DNA of 64,000 bases, from assembly GCF_016862275.1 (NCBI RefSeq), contig NZ_BOMQ01000008.1:434001-498000 (forward strand). The letters are read 5' to 3'. Position 1 is the first letter of the stretch. The number at the start of each line of letters is the position of its first letter. The position numbers and the translations under genes are program-made. The notes beneath the pieces were generated by a model. It was not told the DNA's origin and ran no database searches. It worked only from the letters and a program-made list of their open reading frames with translations. Positions 59,624-64,000 of this stretch are shown here, one piece after another. This stretch comes from Actinoplanes nipponensis. GTDB lineage: Bacteria > Actinomycetota > Actinomycetes > Mycobacteriales > Micromonosporaceae.

Positions 59624-60235
59624 ATGACCGGGACAGCCATGGAAGCCGGCAACGGCACGGCGGAGGGCTGGCCGAGCGCCGCCGAGGAGCTACGGTCGCT
59701 TCCGGTCCCCTGGGCGACCGTGCTGGCCACCGGCATCCTCGGGATCGCCTTCGGCGCCGCCGTGCTCATCTGGCCGGACGTCTCGCTGCGGATCATGGCC
59801 GCCCTCACCGGGGTCTGGCTGCTCCTGGCCGGCATCGCCCGGATCATCGGCGCCTTCCTGCCCGGCAGCGGCAGCATCGCGCGGCACATCCTGTCCGGGA
59901 TCGTCGGCGTGGTGGTCCTGATCGCGGGCCTGGTCTGCCTGCGCGACCTGGTGAGCCGCCTCGCCGTGCTCGCGCTGCTGTTCGCGATGACCTGGATCCT
60001 CAGCGGCCTGACCGAGATCGTCCTCGGGCTGCAGCGCACCGGCCCGGCCCGCATCGGCCTGATCGTCGTCGGCCTGCTCTCCCTGGCGGCCGGGGTCGTC
60101 CTGCTGCTGGCGCCCGACGCGTCCCTGGCGACACTGGTGATCATGACGGGCCTCTGCAGCCTGCTCGTCGGCTTCGCCGAGGTGGTGCTGGCGCTGGTCC
60201 TGCGCCGGACGGCCGCCCGGGCGCAGGCGGCCTGA
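59624..60235 (+). CDS. HdeD-family membrane protein (copy 2 of 2)
   Basis: 203 residues with six hydrophobic segments in the HdeD/DUF308 pattern: VLATGILGIAFGAAVLIWPDVSLRIMAALTGVWLLLAGIARIIGAF, then GVVVLIAGLVCLRDLVSRLAVLALLFAMTWILSGLTEIVLGL and SLAAGVVLLLAPDASLATLVIMTGLCSLLVGFAEVVLALVLRR. Each repeat has the WP/CLR/AP turn and a following hydrophobic pair. GGAGG lies about 8 nt before the ATG and motif site 21 precedes the gene. In enteric bacteria HdeD contributes to acid resistance; the role here is unproven. Confidence 0.88.
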   Translation: MTGTAMEAGNGTAEGWPSAAEELRSLPVPWATVLATGILGIAFGAAVLIWPDVSLRIMAALTGVWLLLAGIARIIGAFLPGSGSIARHILSGIVGVVVLIAGLVCLRDLVSRLAVLALLFAMTWILSGLTEIVLGLQRTGPARIGLIVVGLLSLAAGVVLLLAPDASLATLVIMTGLCSLLVGFAEVVLALVLRRTAARAQAA

Positions 60236-60344
60236 ACGCGCTCACCTCGCGCTCGGAGCCACCACGGACCGGTGCTCTGCCCTACAGTGACTTTCATCGA
60301 TCTGACGATCGTCCACCGTGGCCACCCGCCGTCAGGAGCGCTCA

Positions 60345-61892
60345 GTGACCCGATTCCGCATCCTCCGAACGCTGGCGGCAACGATGGTGGCGGTCCTCGC
60401 GCTCGTCCCGTCCGGCACGGCGCAGGCCCGCACCCCCGTGGTGCAGACGTTCGCCCAGCTGCCACCGGGCCCCTGGCGGATCAACGAGCCCGCCACCGTC
60501 GCCGGCAACGTCCTGACCCTCGGCCCGTACGGCTACGTCGGCCTGTTCGACGGCTCGCCCAGTGACTGGTCCGGCAACGCCGACAACAGCCTGGGCTGGA
60601 CCGTCGAGGCGAGGATGCGCCTCGACGCGTCGGTGACCGAGGAGTGCGGCTCCGCCGAGCCGGCCCGGCTCTGGGCCGGCGACCACCTCACGGTCGTCAC
60701 GGTGGGTTTCGCCCGCGGGCAGGTCTGCCTCACCTATCCCGTCCAGGTGCCCTACGCGATGGACACCCAGAGCGCCTTCCACACCTACCGACTCGACGTC
60801 CGCCGGGAGCGGGTGCGGTTGTCCGTGGACGGTCGCGTGGTCATCGCCCAGACCCTGCCCTGGTCGGGTGGGGGCACCCCGGCGTTGCTGGCGGAGAGCC
60901 TGACCGGAACGTCGCACTGGCAGTACCTGCGCTACGACACCACGCCGTCGCTGCCCCGGTGCACCATGCGCGGCACGCCCGGTCCCGACCGCCTGGTCGG
61001 CGGGCCCGGCGCCGACGTGATCTGCGGCGGCGACGGCGCTGACGAGCTGACCGGGGGCGGCGGCGACGACGTGCTGATCGGGGGCCTCGGCGCCGACGTG
61101 CTGCACGGCGGCCCGGGCCGCGACACCCTGGCCGGCGGGGACGACACCGACGTCCTCGACGGCGGCGCCGGGGACGACACCCTGTACGGCGGGCTGGGCC
61201 AGGACCAGTTCCCGGCCCAACCGGGCCCCGACGGCGCCGACGTCCTGTCCGGCGGCGGCGGGTACGACACCGCCGACTACCGCGCCCGGACCACTCCGGT
61301 CACCGTCAGCCTCGACGCGCAGGCCAACGACGGCGCCGCCGGTGAGCGGGACGCGGTCGGCCGGGACCGGTGGTCCGGGGACTCCGAGATCGAAGCGGTG
61401 CTCGGCGGGGCCGCGGCCGACACGTTGACCGGGGACGACTGGCGCAACTCCCTGACCGGCGGCGCCGGCCCCGACGTGCTGCGCGGACTCGGCGGCGAGG
61501 ACACCCTCGACGCCCTGGACGGCGCGCCGGGCGACATCGTCGACGGCGGCGACTTCATCGACTCCTGCCGGGCGGACCCGGGTGACGTCCTGACCTCGTG
61601 CAACGAGCCGCGGTGCGCGCCGACGACGATGACGATGCCGCCCCCACCGACCTCGGGCCCGCCGCCGCCGGCCACGCCGACGCCGCAGCCGGCCCCGACG
61701 CCGTCCCCGAGCAACCCCGGTTCCGCGCTCCCCACGATCCCCGCCCCGCCGGGCCCGCCGCCGGCGACCCCGACCCCCACGCCGCCGTGCCTGACGCCGC
61801 CGCCGGACCCCACCGGCGGCCCGGCGGCGGAGAGCGGGCGCGGTCCCGCGACCGAGCCCGCTCTCCGGCTCGTCCCGGCCGGGCGGAACTGA
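60345..61892 (+). CDS. Secreted protein with calcium-binding (RTX-type) nonapeptide repeats and Pro-rich tail
   Basis: 515 residues. A Sec signal peptide ([23 protein letters not shown]) precedes a 180-residue domain of lectin/glucanase-like beta type ([19 protein letters not shown]...[26 protein letters not shown]). From about residue 205 nine or more GGxGxDxLx repeats follow ([20 protein letters not shown] and onward), which bind Ca2+ in RTX proteins. The last 110 residues are Pro/Thr-rich, with runs of prolines, suggesting a cell-wall-spanning or linker region. GTG at 60345 with AGGAG 7 nt upstream. An adhesin or surface enzyme is likely; no catalytic motif is obvious. Outside the motif-bearing island. 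Confidence 0.88.
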   Translation: MTRFRILRTLAATMVAVLALVPSGTAQARTPVVQTFAQLPPGPWRINEPATVAGNVLTLGPYGYVGLFDGSPSDWSGNADNSLGWTVEARMRLDASVTEECGSAEPARLWAGDHLTVVTVGFARGQVCLTYPVQVPYAMDTQSAFHTYRLDVRRERVRLSVDGRVVIAQTLPWSGGGTPALLAESLTGTSHWQYLRYDTTPSLPRCTMRGTPGPDRLVGGPGADVICGGDGADELTGGGGDDVLIGGLGADVLHGGPGRDTLAGGDDTDVLDGGAGDDTLYGGLGQDQFPAQPGPDGADVLSGGGGYDTADYRARTTPVTVSLDAQANDGAAGERDAVGRDRWSGDSEIEAVLGGAAADTLTGDDWRNSLTGGAGPDVLRGLGGEDTLDALDGAPGDIVDGGDFIDSCRADPGDVLTSCNEPRCAPTTMTMPPPPTSGPPPPATPTPQPAPTPSPSNPGSALPTIPAPPGPPPATPTPTPPCLTPPPDPTGGPAAESGRGPATEPALRLVPAGRN

Positions 61893-61910
61893 GAACGGCT
61901 CGGCCGCCCG

Positions 61911-62054
61911 CTACGGGGTGAGGCCGACGATGCTGTCCGGCGAGATCAAGCTGATCTTCTGGTAGTCGCCCTGGTCGTCGACCGACAGGTAGTGGGGCAG
62001 CTGATGGGGGGCCGCGCCGCTCGCTGTGCCCGCCGGAGGGCGCTGGCCGCTCAC
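61911..62054 (-). CDS. 47-residue ORF coupled to the FAD oxidase by a GTGA overlap
   Basis: Begins with GTG overlapping the oxidase TGA and ends at a TAG at 61911. The second half reads LPHYLSVDDQGDYQKISLIS then PDSIVGLTP. Every one of its last 29 sense codons ends in G or C, as real genes in this genome do, and GGAG lies 3 nt before the GTG. No family recognised. It may be a genuine small partner of the oxidase or the remnant of a longer gene. It converges on the RTX-type gene. Confidence 0.5.
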   Translation of the reverse strand: MSGQRPPAGTASGAAPHQLPHYLSVDDQGDYQKISLISPDSIVGLTP

Positions 62055-63835
62055 GGCTCCAGGCGGCGGGCCGCGCAGAATGCGTTGTCGAAGGTGCCGG
62101 CGTGGCCGGCCCCGATGATCTCGGCGAGCTGTTGACGCCAGTTGGGCAGCCGCGGGTAGCCGGCGGCGACCGCGGCGGCGTCGGTGGTGTTGCGCTGTCC
62201 CCAGTGGATGGTCGCGCCGCGCCGCAGCGCCGCGGTCTCCAGCGCGTGCAGGATCTCCGCGTTGCCCTCGACGCCCTGCAACAGCGCGACCTCCACCGAG
62301 GCGGCCGGGTCGCCCTGCTGCATGCCGAGCATCGCCGAGGTGCGCCGGGTGAAACGCAGCGAGATGTAGCCGGCCACGGTGCGGCCCGCCCGGGCGGACC
62401 GGACGAAGGCGGGGAACGCGTCCTGTTCGAGGAAGTCGGCGTGCGCGTCGGTGCTCGCGTCGAAGAACACCTCCAGGGAGTCGGCCCGGTAGCACTCGCC
62501 GCCGGTCTCGGCGAGATCCATGAGCTCGTACCCGACGTCGCGCCGGGTCACCGACGGGCGCGCCCGGCCGAGCACGGCCTCGACGGCCCGGCGGACCAGC
62601 CCGGAGCGACCCAGCCGGTTGGCCAGGTTGCAGGCCCGGGCGACGAGGGCGCCCAGCGACACCCGCGCGAGGACGAGCAGCCCGAGCAGCCCGAGCAGGA
62701 TCAGGCCGGCGAGGCCGACCAGGACGGGACCGACGACCGGGACGAACCACGACACCGCCATGACGACCACGGTCACCGCGATCAGCACCAGGACGATCGG
62801 GGTGATGGTGGAGTGCCGGCAGAGCAGCCCGAAGAAGTCCGGACCCTTCGGCTCCGGGTCGCCCTCCGGTACGGGGACGGTCCAGCGGCTCGTCAGGTGG
62901 CAGGTGTGGCGGCCACGCCGGTCCGCGTACGGCACGATGAGGGCCTCCACGAACCGGGTCCGCTCCGCGACGTCGCGCCCCGGGCGCGGCTGGTCGAAGC
63001 CCCGGAACGGCGCCCTCAGGCCGGCCGCCTCGTCCTCCCAGGACGACGCCCGCGTGACCTGCTCCAACCCGAACTGCCCGACCACGCGCAGGACGTACGC
63101 GTAGACGATGCCCATCCGCCCGGCGGACACCAGCACCGCGTCGAACAGCTCCGTGCAGGCGCGGTACTCGACGCCGGGCCGCAGCGCGCGGATCCGGTCC
63201 CGGTCGGTGATCGCGGTGTCCCGCTCGATCCACCAGTGCCGCCCGCCCGGCCCGACGAGCTCGACGGCCATCACCATGTCGGCCATCGGCGGGAGGTCGT
63301 GGTCGCCGCCGTGGGTGCCGGTGGAGATCGCACCGGCGAGCGTCTGACCGGCGGCGCCGCCCATGGTCGGCAGCGCCCAGCGCTGGCCCGCGCCCGGCCA
63401 CGGGCCGGCGATCGCGTCGACCGGCAGGCGCGCCCACGCGCGGTCCGCCTCCGGCAACGGCCGGCGGTCGAGGCGCAGGTTGACCTCGTGGATCAGGGCG
63501 CCGGCCTCGACGTGGTAGAAGCTGTACAACGGTCCGGCCGGGTCCTGGCCCATCAGGTCGTGGCGGGCCCGGTCGGTGAGCGCGGCGGGGATCACGTCGT
63601 AGAGGGTGGCGCGCAGGCCCCGCGTTTCGACGAGCCAGTGGCGGCACACCGCGATGTCGGAGAACGACCAGTGGCTGCCGCCGGCGCGGACCTCCGGCGG
63701 CGGCTGCCGGCGCTCGGCCGCGCCGACGATCTCGAGGAGATCCTGCCGGGTGGTGGGGTAGTAGTGCCGTTCCGGTCGCTCGACGACCACGTCGCCGGCC
63801 CAGTTGCTCCACCGTCGCCGGTCCCATCTGACCAT
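62051..63835 (-). CDS. FAD-binding oxidoreductase (VAO/ALO type) with inserted membrane helices
   Basis: 594 residues. N-terminal FAD-binding domain of the vanillyl-alcohol-oxidase superfamily (VRAGGSHWSFSDIAV; MGGAAGQTLAGAISTGTHGGDHDLPPMADMVMAVELVG), then an ALO-like C-terminal domain with TIHWGQRNTTD, where the family has HWGK. Between them (about residues 340-400) lie two to three strongly hydrophobic segments (ITPIVLVLIAVTVVVMAVSWFVPVV; LVGLAGLILLGLLGLLVLA), which soluble aldonolactone oxidases lack. It is therefore probably membrane-bound and may pass electrons to a quinone. The ATG follows the preceding stop by 13 bp with GAGGGA upstream. Substrate unknown. Confidence 0.9.
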   Translation of the reverse strand: MVRWDRRRWSNWAGDVVVERPERHYYPTTRQDLLEIVGAAERRQPPPEVRAGGSHWSFSDIAVCRHWLVETRGLRATLYDVIPAALTDRARHDLMGQDPAGPLYSFYHVEAGALIHEVNLRLDRRPLPEADRAWARLPVDAIAGPWPGAGQRWALPTMGGAAGQTLAGAISTGTHGGDHDLPPMADMVMAVELVGPGGRHWWIERDTAITDRDRIRALRPGVEYRACTELFDAVLVSAGRMGIVYAYVLRVVGQFGLEQVTRASSWEDEAAGLRAPFRGFDQPRPGRDVAERTRFVEALIVPYADRRGRHTCHLTSRWTVPVPEGDPEPKGPDFFGLLCRHSTITPIVLVLIAVTVVVMAVSWFVPVVGPVLVGLAGLILLGLLGLLVLARVSLGALVARACNLANRLGRSGLVRRAVEAVLGRARPSVTRRDVGYELMDLAETGGECYRADSLEVFFDASTDAHADFLEQDAFPAFVRSARAGRTVAGYISLRFTRRTSAMLGMQQGDPAASVEVALLQGVEGNAEILHALETAALRRGATIHWGQRNTTDAAAVAAGYPRLPNWRQQLAEIIGAGHAGTFDNAFCAARRLEP

Positions 63836-63848
63836 GACCGTCGTCTCC

Positions 63849-64000
63849 CTCAGTCGGTCCCCGTCCGGGCCTCTACGGTGGCCCGGGCGCCGGGCCGGGG
63901 GAAGGGACCTGGGTCCCGGCGCCCGGTCCCAGACGCGGATGGGAGTCCGGGCCCGGATCGGTCGGCAACACGACCAGCACGCGGGCGCCGCCGCCGGGTC
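63849..64000 (-). CDS. C-terminal end of a gene that continues beyond the window
   Basis: The frame is open from the window edge to a TGA at 63849 and encodes about 49 residues, beginning GGGARVLVVLPTDPGPD and ending in a disordered Pro/Arg tail. Most codons end in G or C. The first residues could be the end of a GHKL/histidine kinase ATPase domain, but this is a guess. The next gene (FAD oxidase) starts 13 bp after its stop, so it probably belongs to the same operon. Confidence 0.5.
63904..63917. promoter_or_regulatory. DosR-box-like inverted repeat upstream of the FAD oxidase
   Basis: GGGACCTGGGTCCC has GGGAC and GTCCC half-sites separated by 4 nt, the layout of a DosR/DevR box, 68 bp before the oxidase start. 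It also lies inside the likely end of the preceding gene, so it may be coincidental. Confidence 0.35.

Overview
The window is about 64 kb of very GC-rich DNA with short intergenic gaps, many GTG starts, almost exclusively G or C at third codon positions, and start-stop overlaps of the ATGA or GTGA type. Gene content (Lon, Fpg/Nei-type glycosylase, M24 and M20 peptidases, an Rv1733c-like protein, MalT-like LuxR regulators, DUF7144, DUF6069 and DUF6325-type proteins) points to a filamentous actinomycete, most likely Micromonosporaceae (Actinoplanes, Micromonospora or a relative). I see no rRNA, tRNA, CRISPR, transposase or phage genes.

Layout. 1-9.3 kb: the 3' part of lon, a DNA glycosylase, an ArsR-like regulator with its MFS exporter, a second MFS exporter, and a leftward operon of lipoprotein, Ser/Thr kinase and glutaminase. 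9.3-22.5 kb: a decayed alpha/beta hydrolase, two small membrane proteins, a P-type ATPase with a PPK2 polyphosphate kinase, an operon of amino-acid permease, small membrane protein and M20 dipeptidase, a leftward operon of MFS exporter and M24 peptidase, and a ThrE-like exporter. 22.4-60.2 kb: a dense stress-type island with three MalT-like LuxR regulators (23.7, 28.7 and 44.5 kb), three DUF7144 proteins, two DUF1269-like proteins, two HdeD, two YihY/BrkB, a second PPK2, a K+ channel, a CPA1-type antiporter, a membrane phosphodiesterase, a DAG kinase-like protein, an M48 protease, an AraC regulator with a divergent hydrolase, a frameshifted DUF2252 gene, and an operon of lipoprotein, DUF7144, Rv1733c-like, SulP and YihY proteins. 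60.3-64 kb: a secreted calcium-binding-repeat protein and a leftward cluster with an FAD-dependent oxidase carrying inserted membrane helices, followed by a tiny coupled ORF.

The most notable observation is a 17-bp interrupted palindrome, TCRYYC-N5-GRRYGA. By eye it occurs 22 times (11 exact matches, 9 with one mismatch, 2 with two), nearly always 35-125 bp upstream of a start codon, in front of almost every transcription unit of the stress-type genes between 9.7 and 59.6 kb. It is absent in front of the three LuxR genes, the AraC/hydrolase pair and the genes at both ends of the window. I infer one regulon, controlled by a regulator I cannot identify from the sequence, that couples membrane, ion, polyphosphate and envelope functions. 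I do not recognise this motif from any described system.

Two of the LuxR proteins (28.7 and 44.5 kb) are close paralogues, and many of the small membrane-protein families occur two or three times, so the island appears to have grown by duplication. Smaller points of interest are a 25-residue arginine-rich microprotein, a 47-residue ORF coupled to the oxidase by a GTGA overlap, a P-type ATPase with altered motifs in M4 and the hinge, and a frameshift in a run of seven C.
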